From the NCBI RefSeq assembly GCF_900109285.1, contig NZ_FNZQ01000001.1:1269001-1333000 (forward strand): a stretch of 64,000 nt of DNA. Reading direction: 5' to 3'. Below are positions 7,681-16,545 of this stretch, in pieces. The DNA comes from Jannaschia helgolandensis (lineage in GTDB: Bacteria; Pseudomonadota; Alphaproteobacteria; Rhodobacterales; Rhodobacteraceae). Below the pieces are notes generated by a model, which had not been told where the DNA came from, made no database searches, and worked only from the letters and a program-made list of their open reading frames with translations. Position 1 is the first letter of the stretch. Each line of letters opens with the position of its first letter. The translations under genes and the position numbers were made by a program.

Positions 7681-8526
7681 CTAGCTGTTTAATGCTTCCA
7701 GTGCACGCACCGCCGGTTCGAAATAGCGGGGGTGTGTATCGATGGCGTCTTCAAGCATGCTGCGCCCGATGTCTGTGTCACCCCGCTTGATCGCGGCAAG
7801 GGCACCGGTATGTAAAAGTTGCGCCCGTTCTTCCTGCGTCATCGGAACGATCGGCAGGGCGTAAACCCGGCGGGTGGCCCGCGCGAGAACGAGATTGTTC
7901 TTTGCCGTGAAAAGCTTGGGGTCATAAGTGATGGCTTCGGTGAACAGCCGTTCCGCCGCCTCACCATCACCGCGGGTCAACTTGGAATAACCCCAGTTGT
8001 TCAGCACACCCGCCGGCGTCGTCGTCAGACCTACGGCGGTCTCATAGAAACTGTCGGCCTTTGTCCATTGCTGATTGCTGTCGGCGACGACGGCTTCCAG
8101 CTTGTAGCGGTCAAAAGTCTCATGCGTCGGGGGTATGGTGTCGAGCACGATTTTGGCTGCGGCCCAGTCGGACGTCCGGATCAGCGCGTCGGCCAGGCTG
8201 ACCATATCATCGTTATTGCTGTCATCGTGGTCGACGACCTTGCGCCAGGCCAGCACCGCTTCTGATTGCCGACCGCCGCGCACCAGCGAACGGGCGAGGC
8301 CGCGTTGATGCTCAATCTCATCTGGTTCGGCATCCACCTGACGTTGGAAATATGTGACCGCCTCGCCGGGGTCGGCGACCGTAAGCATGATCTGGCGAAT
8401 GCTGTCGGCTTCGGCGGCGGCGGCATTGTTGACGGCACGGGTGACATCGCCTTGCCCCGTCTGGCCACAGGCCGACAGGATCGCGGCGCTCCCGAGGAGG
8501 AGAGCGAAAAAGACAGGGTGGCGCAT
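7681..8526 (-). CDS. TPR-repeat lipoprotein of the Tad locus
   Basis: A 281-residue protein with a lipoprotein signal (MRHPVFFALLLGSAAILSAC, lipid-carrying Cys at residue 20) and several degenerate TPR units, e.g. residues about 65-100, 165-200 and the C-terminal LEDAIDTHPRYFEPAVRALE. TPR lipoproteins such as TadD act as assembly or pilotin-like factors for the RcpA secretin at the outer membrane. Two TPR lipoproteins are adjacent here; this one is the second after tadC and may share the work. Its stop is 3 bases from the prepilin peptidase start. The exact partner cannot be read from sequence. Confidence 0.8.
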   Translation of the reverse strand: MRHPVFFALLLGSAAILSACGQTGQGDVTRAVNNAAAAEADSIRQIMLTVADPGEAVTYFQRQVDAEPDEIEHQRGLARSLVRGGRQSEAVLAWRKVVDHDDSNNDDMVSLADALIRTSDWAAAKIVLDTIPPTHETFDRYKLEAVVADSNQQWTKADSFYETAVGLTTTPAGVLNNWGYSKLTRGDGEAAERLFTEAITYDPKLFTAKNNLVLARATRRVYALPIVPMTQEERAQLLHTGALAAIKRGDTDIGRSMLEDAIDTHPRYFEPAVRALEALNS

Positions 8527-8560
8527 TTTGCGTCCTTTGCTGCTCGATGCCTTCTTTTTC

Positions 8561-9133
8561 TTATGGAAACTGCTCGGGCGAATTCAGGCCGTAAATGCCA
8601 TCATCCCCCCGCGTCAGCGTGAAGGCGTTATCTTGCGGTTGAGTGTAGCCGCTGTTTTCGATTTTTGCACCTGAGACACGCAGATTCTCCAGAATCTCCG
8701 GTGATGGTTGCAACGCGAACGCAGTTCGGAAGACGCGGTGTGCCTCACCCGTCTGTCCCAACTCCATCAGGACGACACCGAGATTATTCATCGCAGGCGC
8801 GTTCCGGGGTTCTTCGGCGACCGCTTCTCGCAGAAGACGTTCAGCCTGATTCAACCGGCCCAATCCTATATTGGCTTGTGCCATGGCAATTTTTATCTCG
8901 GTTGTCGGGCCCGCGCGTTGGCCTGCCGCCCGAATGTAGCTATTCAAGGCGAGTTCAGGTTCCCCCGCCGCCAACAGTCGGTCCCCGACGATCAGAGGAT
9001 CGACGCCCCCCGGGCCGCGCATGAAACCTGGCGCTGTCAACGGATCATCTGCGACCGCCCCGCGTTCGGTGACACCGGCCTGGCAGGCGGACAGGGCCGC
9101 GACGGTCAGGAAAAGGAGCCAGCTGCGGCGCAT
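8561..9133 (-). CDS. tadD: TadD-like TPR lipoprotein
   Basis: A 190-residue lipoprotein (MRRSWLLFLTVAALSACQAG, Cys17 in the lipobox) with two to three TPR motifs, clearest in LNQAERLLREAVAEEPRNAP and the NNLGVVLMELGQTGEAHRVF unit. Its position directly after tadC is the usual place of tadD, so I give that symbol, with the caution that the next gene is also a TPR lipoprotein. It probably supports secretin localisation or stability in the outer membrane. The start overlaps the tadC stop as TGATG, so translation is coupled. The Gln/Asn-rich tail (SGYTQPQDNAFTLTRGD) lies outside the TPR region. Confidence 0.78.
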   Translation of the reverse strand: MRRSWLLFLTVAALSACQAGVTERGAVADDPLTAPGFMRGPGGVDPLIVGDRLLAAGEPELALNSYIRAAGQRAGPTTEIKIAMAQANIGLGRLNQAERLLREAVAEEPRNAPAMNNLGVVLMELGQTGEAHRVFRTAFALQPSPEILENLRVSGAKIENSGYTQPQDNAFTLTRGDDGIYGLNSPEQFP

Positions 9134-10110
9134 CAGAATGCCTTAGTACCGCTCAACGCCTCGGCAATGCCGAACAGCGAAGGGCCGATAAGGATGATCA
9201 GAAGGGGAGGGACGCAGAACATCATCGTGCCAACGGTCAGCTTGGTCGGCAGGACGTTGGCTTTTTCTTCGGCCCGCATCACACGTTTGTCCCGCATCTC
9301 GCCCGCATAGACGCGCAGGGCATCGGCGATCGAGGTGCCGAAGCTCGCGGACTGGATCAGCACTGTGACGAAGCTGGTGATATCGTTGATATCACAGCGA
9401 TCGGCCATTGCGCGCAGAACATCGGGCTTGTCCTTGCCGGCTTTCATTTCCTGGGCGACCATAAGGAACTCACCGGCAAGTGCTGGATACGAAGGTTCGA
9501 TCTCGGTGGCCATGCGGATAATCGACTGGTCCAGCGACTGACCGGCTTCAACGCAGACCAACAGAAGGTCGAGCGCGTCGGGAAACCCGTCCTGGATTTC
9601 GCCCTGACGTTTGGCGACGCGCTTGTTCACCCAGTATTTCGGCGCATAGTACCCGACCACGCCGGGAATCATCGTATAGGCCATTTTGTTGACCATCGAC
9701 ATATCTGCGGCCAGAACCAGCGAATAGATCGCCCCAAGAACCAGCAACCCCAGACCCAGAAGCATCTGGGCGGCAGTCAACGTACGGACGGCGTCCTTGT
9801 GCGGGTAGCCCGCCCGGATCAGCATCGTTCGGGTCTTCGACATCTCTTCCTCGTCCTGCGGATCGAGGTATTGTGCGTATTTTGCCAGGTGTTCGTTGCG
9901 CGTGCCGTGACGCGACAGACGATTATCGCTGTCATCCTCCAGGATGATCCCCTTCCGCTCGCGGGCGATGCGGTCCATCGGCTCCTTCTTGCGGGTCAGG
10001 ATCAGGGGCAGCATCATCAGTACAAGGACCAGCCCGGCTGCGCCCGCGACATATATCCAGGCGTCCGCGCCCAGAGCATCGGTCAGCATCGTGTTGATTG
10101 TTTCGAACAT
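9133..10110 (-). CDS. tadC: Tad pilus inner-membrane platform protein TadC
   Basis: A 325-residue T2SSF/GspF-type platform protein. Hydrophobic segments lie at about residues 18-38, 108-130, 135-155 and 290-318, with the conserved cytoplasmic T2SSF domain between (LLLVCVEAGQSLDQSIIRMA and the GKDKPDVLRAMADRC region, then FGTSIADALRVYAGEMRDKR). TadC works with TadB as the inner-membrane base that the TadA ATPase drives for Flp pilus polymerisation. It starts 9 bases after tadB ends and overlaps tadD at its 3' end. Length and order fit the family. Confidence 0.92.
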   Translation of the reverse strand: MFETINTMLTDALGADAWIYVAGAAGLVLVLMMLPLILTRKKEPMDRIARERKGIILEDDSDNRLSRHGTRNEHLAKYAQYLDPQDEEEMSKTRTMLIRAGYPHKDAVRTLTAAQMLLGLGLLVLGAIYSLVLAADMSMVNKMAYTMIPGVVGYYAPKYWVNKRVAKRQGEIQDGFPDALDLLLVCVEAGQSLDQSIIRMATEIEPSYPALAGEFLMVAQEMKAGKDKPDVLRAMADRCDINDITSFVTVLIQSASFGTSIADALRVYAGEMRDKRVMRAEEKANVLPTKLTVGTMMFCVPPLLIILIGPSLFGIAEALSGTKAF

Positions 10111-10119
10111 CGGTGTGCC

Positions 10120-11088
10120 TCAGACCTTGATATTGACCATCATGCGCATGAAGATCACGTTCACGATAAGGAACACGATCACCACGGCTGCGGCCGGGAT
10201 GAAATAGGGGGTTCCGGAGACCTCGGAATAATAGTCGGGCTTCATGACATTGATGCCGACGGCGGCCAGAACCGGGAACGCCGACAGGAAGACGCCGGAC
10301 CAACGCGCCTCGGCGGTGATTGCCTTGACCTTGCGGAACAGCTTGAACCGCGCGCGGACCACTTTCGACAGACCTTCGAGGATTTCCGCCAGGTTGCCGC
10401 CCGATTTCTGCTGAATGGCGACGGCCACGGCGAGGAAACGCAGGTCCTGCAACTCGACCCGTTCCGCCAGCGCGCGCAAAGCGTCGGGCACATCGCGTCC
10501 ATATGCGGCTTCGTCCGCGATGAAGCCCATTTCAGAGCCCAACGGGTCGGCGACTTCCTTGGCGACGATCCCGATGGCGGAGTTCAGCGGATGACCGACA
10601 CGCAACGACCGGACGATCAGTTCGATCGCATCGGGCAGTTGCTCTTCCATCAGGGCGAGACGTTTCTTGGCCTTGCCGTTAACCCAGAAATATACGCCGC
10701 CGATACCAATGAAAAGCGACAGCGGGATACGGATCGCGAGTGCCGCGCCTGTCAGGAAGGTCATCAGAAAGAAGGACATGAATACCATCAGAACCATGAC
10801 GCCGATCAGCATGCCCGGCGTGAAGGCGAGGTTCGCTTTCTGCGCCTTTTCGGCCAGCAGAGAATACAGCGGAATGGATTTTGCCCCATCATGCTGCGAC
10901 ATTTCCTTGCGGAGCTGGGCCATCACCTCGTCGCGGGTCTGACCCTGCTCCAACAGGGCCAGGCGGCGATTGACGCGATTGTTCAGCTTGATCGACTTGC
11001 CGAAGATCAGCATGTAGATGCCGCCGATAGACAGGAAGACGGCACCGAAAATAGCCAGATAAATCAGTGGCTCAATGGACAGTTCCAT
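10120..11088 (-). CDS. tadB: Tad pilus inner-membrane platform protein TadB
   Basis: A 322-residue T2SSF-domain membrane protein. An N-terminal transmembrane segment (YLAIFGAVFLSIGGIYMLIF) is followed by a basic cytoplasmic stretch, a central pair of membrane segments near residues 95-145, the T2SSF domain (DAIELIVRSLRVGHPLNSAI, QKSGGNLAEILEGLSKVVR) and a final membrane segment. It is the partner of TadC. ATG at 11088 (MELSIEPLIYL) is the real start: it lies one base after the tadA stop, whereas the longer in-frame extension overlaps tadA and has no similarity to the family. Tight spacing implies co-translation of tadA, tadB and tadC. Confidence 0.92.
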   Translation of the reverse strand: MELSIEPLIYLAIFGAVFLSIGGIYMLIFGKSIKLNNRVNRRLALLEQGQTRDEVMAQLRKEMSQHDGAKSIPLYSLLAEKAQKANLAFTPGMLIGVMVLMVFMSFFLMTFLTGAALAIRIPLSLFIGIGGVYFWVNGKAKKRLALMEEQLPDAIELIVRSLRVGHPLNSAIGIVAKEVADPLGSEMGFIADEAAYGRDVPDALRALAERVELQDLRFLAVAVAIQQKSGGNLAEILEGLSKVVRARFKLFRKVKAITAEARWSGVFLSAFPVLAAVGINVMKPDYYSEVSGTPYFIPAAAVVIVFLIVNVIFMRMMVNIKV

Positions 11089-11089
11089 A

Positions 11090-12553
11090 TCAGCGGCTCC
11101 CTGCCGGTTCATAGATGGATGTGGGCAGGTCATAGCCCCAGGCCTTGAAGCGATCCGAATAATGGCTGCGGATGCCGGTGGCTGTGAAGCGACCGATGAT
11201 CTTGCCATCCTGCTCCAGACCAAGACGCTCGTAACGGAACACTTCCTGAAGGGTGATGACCTCACCTTCCATGCCGGTCACCTCGGTGATCGAGACCATG
11301 CGGCGCGAACCGTCCTGCAGGCGTGAGGCCTGCACGATCAGGTTCACGGCCGATGAAATCTGGGCACGCACGGCTTTCAGCGGCATTTCGATACCGGCCA
11401 TCGCGACCATATTTTCAAGACGCGAAATACCGTCGCGCGCGTTATTGGCGTGGATTGTCGTCATCGAACCGTCGTGGCCGGTGTTCATCGCCTGTAGCAT
11501 GTCGATGACCTCCTCGCCCCGCGTCTCACCCACGATGATACGGTCGGGACGCATCCGCAGCGCATTGCGGAGACAGTCACGCTGGGTGACGGCCCCTTTG
11601 CCTTCGACGTTGGGCGGTCGGCTTTCCATCCGGCCGACGTGATCCTGCTGCAACTGAAGTTCGGCCGTATCCTCGATCGTCAGAACACGCTCGGCGTTTC
11701 CGATGAAGGACGACAGCGCGTTCAGCGTTGTCGTCTTGCCCGAACCGGTACCGCCCGACACGATCACGTTCAGGCGGCAAGCGACCGCAGCCTGTAGGTA
11801 GGTGGCCATTTCCTCGGTGAAGGCTCCGAACTTGACCAGGTCGTCAATCGCCAGCTTTTCCTTCTTGAACTTGCGGATCGAGACCAGCGATCCGTCGACA
11901 GCGACCGGCGGGACCATCGCGTTGAAACGCGACCCGTCCTTGAGGCGGGCGTCGACATAAGGATTGGATTCGTCGACACGACGGCCCACGGCGGACACGA
12001 TCTTGTCGATGATCCGCATCAGGTGCTTTTCATCCTTGAAACGAATTTCGGATTTCTGCAGCTTTCCGTCGCGTTCGATGAAGATGCTGTGCGGACCATT
12101 GACCAGGATATCGTTGACAGTTTCGTCCTTGAGCAGCGGCTCGAGCGGGCCGAGACCCATGACTTCGTCGAACAATTCCGAGTTCAGGATATCGCGGTCT
12201 TCACGGCCCAGTACGATACCCAACTCGTTGAGCTCTTCATTGGTGATCGAGACGATCTCGCCGCGCAGAGCGGTCGGATCGGCCTTTTCGATCGCACCAA
12301 GGTTCAGGTTGTCGAGCAACCTGTGGTGCATTTCGGTCTTCAACTCCTCGATACGTTCGCGGCGTTTCATATCCCTGTCGGCGGGCGCGGGTGCGGCGGC
12401 CTTCGGCTTCGGGGCCGGTGCTGCCTTCGGCGCAGCGGTCGGCCTGGCCTCAGAAACAGAAATGGCGCCCGTGGGAGCGGCTTTGGGGCCGTCGGCAGGG
12501 CCTCCAATGGGCTTGGCCCCTTCGATCTGCGGTTTCTTGTAACGTGAGAACAT
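11090..12553 (-). CDS. tadA: Tad pilus secretion ATPase TadA/CpaF
   Basis: A 487-residue GspE/VirB11-superfamily ATPase. A low-complexity Ala/Pro/Lys stretch (residues about 20-60) precedes the N-terminal domain. Walker A GGTGSGKT is at 267-274, followed by the Asp box ([13 protein letters not shown]), the [11 protein letters not shown] Walker B region and the His box ([13 protein letters not shown]). It powers polymerisation, and possibly retraction, of the Flp pilus from the cytoplasmic side. It starts 19 bases after tadZ. Both the length and the motif set are complete, so the machine should be functional. Confidence 0.95.
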   Translation of the reverse strand: MFSRYKKPQIEGAKPIGGPADGPKAAPTGAISVSEARPTAAPKAAPAPKPKAAAPAPADRDMKRRERIEELKTEMHHRLLDNLNLGAIEKADPTALRGEIVSITNEELNELGIVLGREDRDILNSELFDEVMGLGPLEPLLKDETVNDILVNGPHSIFIERDGKLQKSEIRFKDEKHLMRIIDKIVSAVGRRVDESNPYVDARLKDGSRFNAMVPPVAVDGSLVSIRKFKKEKLAIDDLVKFGAFTEEMATYLQAAVACRLNVIVSGGTGSGKTTTLNALSSFIGNAERVLTIEDTAELQLQQDHVGRMESRPPNVEGKGAVTQRDCLRNALRMRPDRIIVGETRGEEVIDMLQAMNTGHDGSMTTIHANNARDGISRLENMVAMAGIEMPLKAVRAQISSAVNLIVQASRLQDGSRRMVSITEVTGMEGEVITLQEVFRYERLGLEQDGKIIGRFTATGIRSHYSDRFKAWGYDLPTSIYEPAGSR

Positions 12554-12572
12554 CTGTCGCTTCCTTGCGTAT

Positions 12573-13928
12573 TCAGCCGAACTTCAAGCCGAAAATCGCT
12601 TTTTTGGCAGGTTTCTGAGCACCTTGCGGGACCCCGGACTGGATGGCCTTCCGCGCTTCCAAGAGGCTCCCGGCCAGCTTGCCGAGTTCCTTGGCAAGCG
12701 GATTGCGGGCGGCAAGGGTGGAGATCGGCGCGGCCTGATCGTTGACTTCGGTCACCTGCTTGCCGCCATCGGGCAGCACGGCGTGAAATTTGACGCCAAG
12801 GCTGTCGGCCATCTTGTCGACGCGTCCGCGACCGGACATGTCCATTTTTCCCGGAGCCCGATTCAGTAGATAGGTCAGTTTTTCGATCGGCAGCCCTTCG
12901 GCTTGCAGAAGTTTGTGAAACCGCATGGCATTCTGGGCCGATCGCACTTCCAGGCTACAGACCAGGAAATAGATATCCGACAGGCTGAAAACTGTGTCCG
13001 TCCAACCGGTTACAGTAATTGGCATGTCGATGATGACGATGTCGAAACAGGTCCGTGCAAGGGTAAGCAGGCCGGTCACATCTTCCGGGCCGATCAGATC
13101 CAAAGGCAGGATCTCGGCAGGGGCCGTGAACACACTGACCTTGTCCTTGTAGTGACCAAGGGCCTGCCTGAAGGCCTGTTCGTCCATTGCCGAGATATCG
13201 GACAGGACTTCGTAGATCATCGCCTTGCGCGGAAGGTCGAGATATGTGGCGACCGACCCGAACTGCAGTCCCAGGTCGATCACGCAGATCGTCGGGCCGC
13301 CGTCCTTGACGACATTCGCCAGTTCCCAGGCGAGATTCACGGCAACGGTCGTCGCGCCGTCGCCGCCAGATGCGGACTGGACTGCGAAGATCGCGCCCTC
13401 CGGCTTCACGCCACCGCCAGTGGTGGCGGGCAGGTTCATACTGGGGGTCGGCAGTTGCGGTTGCGCGTCGACCATGTCGGCGCCTGCGCGTTTGAGCATT
13501 TCGGTGTTGTCCGCGCCGCCCTGGGTGCGAATGCGCGAAACCGCATCAGACAAGGCAGCTTCTGGCAGAGGGTAGGGCGCGAAATCGTCGGCTCCGGCGC
13601 GCAGCAGTTCGTGCAGGGCCATCGGCCCCAGACCGTCTGCCACCAGAATAACCTTCAGTCCGCTGCGCTTGCCCTGGCGGATCACATCCGCAATCTGGGG
13701 CAGGCGCGCCTCGTCATCCTTGTCGACCGCAAGTACGATGAATTCCAGTTTGCGGGCATCGTCCTGTCGCAGGAACGCTGCCGCTTCGGCAAAATCGAGG
13801 TCGCCCCAGGCTTCGCCCAGTTCGGTTTCCATGTCCTCGATAAGAAGATCAAATTCCTGCACGTCACGGGACACGGTGACCGCGCGAAGCGGCTCGGGTT
13901 CGGGTAGCAGGGCAAGATTGCTCGCCAT
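12573..13928 (-). CDS. tadZ: Tad pilus localisation ATPase TadZ/CpaE
   Basis: A 451-residue protein with an N-terminal receiver-like domain (about residues 15-135, with IVLAVDKDDEA and LKVILVADGLGP strands) followed by a MinD/ParA-type ATPase domain. The deviant Walker A reads SASGGDGATTVAVNLAWE: the usual signature lysines are replaced (GGDGATT), a known variation among TadZ/CpaE proteins. Walker A' is CVIDLGLQFG and a Walker B-like IVIIDMPITV follows. TadZ proteins mark the pole or the site of pilus assembly. It heads the second Tad transcript, behind a 269-bp region with a terminator and two hairpins. Confidence 0.88.
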   Translation of the reverse strand: MASNLALLPEPEPLRAVTVSRDVQEFDLLIEDMETELGEAWGDLDFAEAAAFLRQDDARKLEFIVLAVDKDDEARLPQIADVIRQGKRSGLKVILVADGLGPMALHELLRAGADDFAPYPLPEAALSDAVSRIRTQGGADNTEMLKRAGADMVDAQPQLPTPSMNLPATTGGGVKPEGAIFAVQSASGGDGATTVAVNLAWELANVVKDGGPTICVIDLGLQFGSVATYLDLPRKAMIYEVLSDISAMDEQAFRQALGHYKDKVSVFTAPAEILPLDLIGPEDVTGLLTLARTCFDIVIIDMPITVTGWTDTVFSLSDIYFLVCSLEVRSAQNAMRFHKLLQAEGLPIEKLTYLLNRAPGKMDMSGRGRVDKMADSLGVKFHAVLPDGGKQVTEVNDQAAPISTLAARNPLAKELGKLAGSLLEARKAIQSGVPQGAQKPAKKAIFGLKFG

Positions 13929-14005
13929 CGGACATCACCACACTGTTATCGGCGCCCCTTTGGGGCAGATCTTGAGCGGGGACAGCCGAAAATCTGTCGG
14001 CCCGC

Positions 14006-14050
14006 ACGCGGAGGTTACCTCCGTGAGCCCTGAATGACGGGCAATTCAGG
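14006..14050 (-). promoter_or_regulatory. Two hairpins in the leader of the tadZ operon
   Basis: In the 269 bases without a gene between ompA-like and tadZ, CGGAGG/CCTCCG (14009-14023, extended by CACG/TGAG-type pairing) and CCTGAAT/ATTCAGG (14029-14050) form two stems about 80-120 bases before the tadZ ATG. They could structure the tadZ leader RNA. No known riboswitch is recognised. Confidence 0.35.
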
Positions 14051-14137
14051 CAACAATTGGACCGAAAATATGAAATTATCGGAAACACGGGCACCAAACT
14101 GTGATCTATCCGACGCCATTTCGAACGAAACTTGACG

Positions 14138-14167
14138 GAAAAAGGCCCCACGTTTCCGCAGGGCCCT
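14138..14167 (-). terminator. Intrinsic terminator after the ompA-like gene
   Basis: On the minus strand AGGGCCC and GGGGCCT pair with one mismatch around an 11-base loop and are followed by TTTTT. It separates the flp-rcpC-rcpA-ompA transcript from tadZ onward. Confidence 0.65.
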
Positions 14168-14197
14168 GTTGGTACGTTCATGATCTGGAATTCGAAG

Positions 14198-14896
14198 TCA
14201 GCCGCCTCCGCCGGAATTGCCGGCGCTCTGACCAGCTCCGGCCGGTGCTGCCGCACTCGTGGCGACCGAAGATGCGGATGCCTGTCCTGCGGCCCCTCCG
14301 ACATAGCGACGATAGACGATCTGACCGTATTTTCCGTCAAGCACCAACGGATGGTCACCCACGAAGCCGGCAACTTCGGTAACGGCCCGGCGGTTCGCAC
14401 GTTCCCGCGATTGGGTCGGCACAAGCGGACGGGTCTCGCCGAAGCTTACCAAAGCTTCCAGCCTGTTGAGAGAGACACCGCGCGACGCCAGGTAGGCCAC
14501 GGCGGCCTTCGCGCGAGCGAGGCCCAGTCGCTTGTTATAGCCGTTCGAACCGACCTTGTCGGTATGGCCGTAGACACTGAACCGCACCTCGGGGAAAGTG
14601 CTAATGAACGCTGCCTGCTGGTCTAGGACGGCTCGTGCCGTTGCGTCCAGCGCCGAGGAGTTGAAGGCAAAATTTATCGTCGTCGGGACTTCGGCTGCGA
14701 ACCGCGTGCCCAGATGGCTGAGCGCGGGCGCTTCGCCATTCATGACAAGCATGTTCTGCATCGTGGAATCGCCGAAGGCACCTTCGTCGATTTCGGATCC
14801 TGCGGGACGGTTGTACTGTGTGCCGGTGCAGGCCGAAAGCGCCGTAAGGCCGAGGCCTCCGATCACGAAGCGGCGGGAGAGGGACAGTCTGTTCAT
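14198..14896 (-). CDS. OmpA-family lipoprotein of the Tad locus
   Basis: A 232-residue protein with a lipoprotein signal (MNRLSLSRRFVIGGLG then LTALSAC, Cys23) and an OmpA/MotB peptidoglycan-binding domain at about residues 70-185, with FSVYGHTDKVGSNGYNKRLG, the LARAKAAVAYLASRGV helix and a RESRERANRRAV-type Arg-rich end. It probably links the outer membrane secretin complex to the peptidoglycan. The C-terminus is an unusual low-complexity Ala/Ser/Gly tail of about 35 residues. ATG at 14896 is preferred over the adjacent ATG at 14899 because GGAG is then 7 bases upstream; that ribosome site overlaps the rcpA stop codon. Rhodobacterales tad loci commonly have such a gene here. Confidence 0.87.
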   Translation of the reverse strand: MNRLSLSRRFVIGGLGLTALSACTGTQYNRPAGSEIDEGAFGDSTMQNMLVMNGEAPALSHLGTRFAAEVPTTINFAFNSSALDATARAVLDQQAAFISTFPEVRFSVYGHTDKVGSNGYNKRLGLARAKAAVAYLASRGVSLNRLEALVSFGETRPLVPTQSRERANRRAVTEVAGFVGDHPLVLDGKYGQIVYRRYVGGAAGQASASSVATSAAAPAGAGQSAGNSGGGG

Positions 14897-14900
14897 CATC

Positions 14901-16289
14901 TCACTCCAACACATAACCGTAATTGCCCGAAAAGTCCTGCGCTGCGGCCCCGTTTCCACGGCTGGACGCATTCGTGTTCGTCTGGCTGCCGGTCACCCGG
15001 CCATAGAGGAACAGCTCGTTCTCGGTCGGGGGACGGATGCGGTCGGTCGGGACGGCCAGGGTTGCACCCGAAGTCGGCTGCACCAGATGGGCGGTAACGA
15101 TGATGACCAGTTCCGTCTGATTGCGCTGATACCTGGCGGACCTGAACAGCGCACCCAGTATTGGAATATCTCCAAGGAAGGGTACTTGGGTTTTGCTGTC
15201 GGAGAAATCGTCCTGCAGAATCCCAGCAATTGCAAAGCTCTGTCCGTCTCGAAGCTCGACCGTAGTTGACGCCCGCCTGTTGCTGAGTGCGGGCACCTCC
15301 GCGCCGTTCCCGAGCGCGACCGTCTCGGAGAAATCAACCGAAGACACCTCGGTGTTGAGAACGAGGTTAATGATGTCACTATCGACGACAGTTGGCGTGA
15401 AATCGAGAGTGACGCCGAACGGCTTGAACTCAACACCGACATTGCCGTCATCGTCGATCGTCGGGATTGGGAACTCGCCTCCGGCCAGAAAACTAGCAGT
15501 CTGTCCCGACAGAGCGGTAAGATTCGGCTCCGAGAGTGTGCGTACGGCCCCTTGGGTTTCCAGCGCTTCGAGGAGAACGTTGAAACCGAGGCTATTTGTT
15601 CCGAAGCTCAACTGCATAGTCCCGGCATTTGAATCAAGACTGGTATTGCCCGTGAAACCACCTGCTGGCTGGCCGCCAGCGTTGAGATCGGTACCAGAGA
15701 TGCCGACCGACGCGCTCAGCTGCTTGCCTAAATTCCGCGACATCTCGGCGAAGCGGACCTTCAACTGCACCTGCTGAGTGCCCCCCACATTCATAAGGTT
15801 CAATGTCCGTCCCGGGGCATAGCGTTCGGCAATCTCCATCGCCTGGTCTACCTTCTGCACCGAGGAAACAGTCCCGGACAGGACGATCCCATCATTTGCG
15901 GTGCGGACTTCGATACGTTCGCGCGGCAGCAGCTCTCGCAGCCGTTCCTTGAATTCGGCGATATCGGGGGTGACCTGCACCTCGACGTTGGTGATCAGAC
16001 GTCCGTCCGCCCCCAGAAGGGTCAGCGTCGTCCGGCCGGGCAGTTTGCCCAGCACATAAACCGTGCGTTCAGACAGCGTTGCAATATCTGCGATCAGCGG
16101 GTTGGCGACGGAGAGTTCCGCAAAGGGGACGTCCGACTCCAGCACGATGGCGCGGTTCAGTGGAACCCGGAGCGCGGTCTGCGTCCGGCCCTGACTGATC
16201 TGTAAAGTCTGTGCATAGGCATCTGCGACGGGGGAACCGGAAATCAGCACCCCGAGCATCGCTGCCCGAAGAATCGTACGAAAATTCAT
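14901..16289 (-). CDS. rcpA: Tad pilus outer-membrane secretin RcpA/CpaC
   Basis: A 462-residue secretin. A Sec signal peptide (MNFRTILRAAMLGVLI, cleavage near AYA-Q) precedes a pilus-type N-terminal domain, a BON-like segment (DGIVLSGTVSSVQKVDQAME) and the C-terminal secretin domain with VQLKVRFAEMSR, SEPNLTALSGQTASFLAGGE and the VPFLGDIPILGALFRS signature. It forms the outer membrane pore for the Flp pilus. It lies after rcpC, separated by 256 bases, and runs into the ompA-like gene with the stop inside that gene's ribosome-binding site. Confidence 0.93.
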   Translation of the reverse strand: MNFRTILRAAMLGVLISGSPVADAYAQTLQISQGRTQTALRVPLNRAIVLESDVPFAELSVANPLIADIATLSERTVYVLGKLPGRTTLTLLGADGRLITNVEVQVTPDIAEFKERLRELLPRERIEVRTANDGIVLSGTVSSVQKVDQAMEIAERYAPGRTLNLMNVGGTQQVQLKVRFAEMSRNLGKQLSASVGISGTDLNAGGQPAGGFTGNTSLDSNAGTMQLSFGTNSLGFNVLLEALETQGAVRTLSEPNLTALSGQTASFLAGGEFPIPTIDDDGNVGVEFKPFGVTLDFTPTVVDSDIINLVLNTEVSSVDFSETVALGNGAEVPALSNRRASTTVELRDGQSFAIAGILQDDFSDSKTQVPFLGDIPILGALFRSARYQRNQTELVIIVTAHLVQPTSGATLAVPTDRIRPPTENELFLYGRVTGSQTNTNASSRGNGAAAQDFSGNYGYVLE

Positions 16290-16475
16290 TGTGACCTGCC
16301 TCTCTGATCACTCTGCTCAAACGGATCTTGCGTCCGCATCCCGACAACGATGTCAGATGGGCGGAATTTTGCAACGTATCTGGGGGAATGCGGTGCCAAG
16401 ACGGACCTTTTGGACACAGTTGGCCTCTTTTTCGACACATTTCAGCATGTTATGCAGGCGCTTTCGTGTAGGGAA

Positions 16476-16505
16476 CCCCGCGCGGAGGGCGATTTCCACG
16501 CGGGG
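16476..16505 (-). terminator. GC-rich hairpin between rcpC and rcpA
   Basis: CCCCGCG and CGCGGGG form a 7-bp stem with a 16-base loop, 41 bases after the rcpC stop in the 256-bp rcpC-rcpA gap. No T-tract is present; it may attenuate transcription or be a processing or stability hairpin. Confidence 0.4.
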
Positions 16506-16545
16506 CTCTGTTGCGTCGTCATGGCGGAGCCGGTGCGATTTCCGG

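Noticed and set aside
12555-12572. Terminator or promoter between tadZ and tadA
   Set aside because: The gap is only 19 bases with a ribosome site; the genes are simply coupled.
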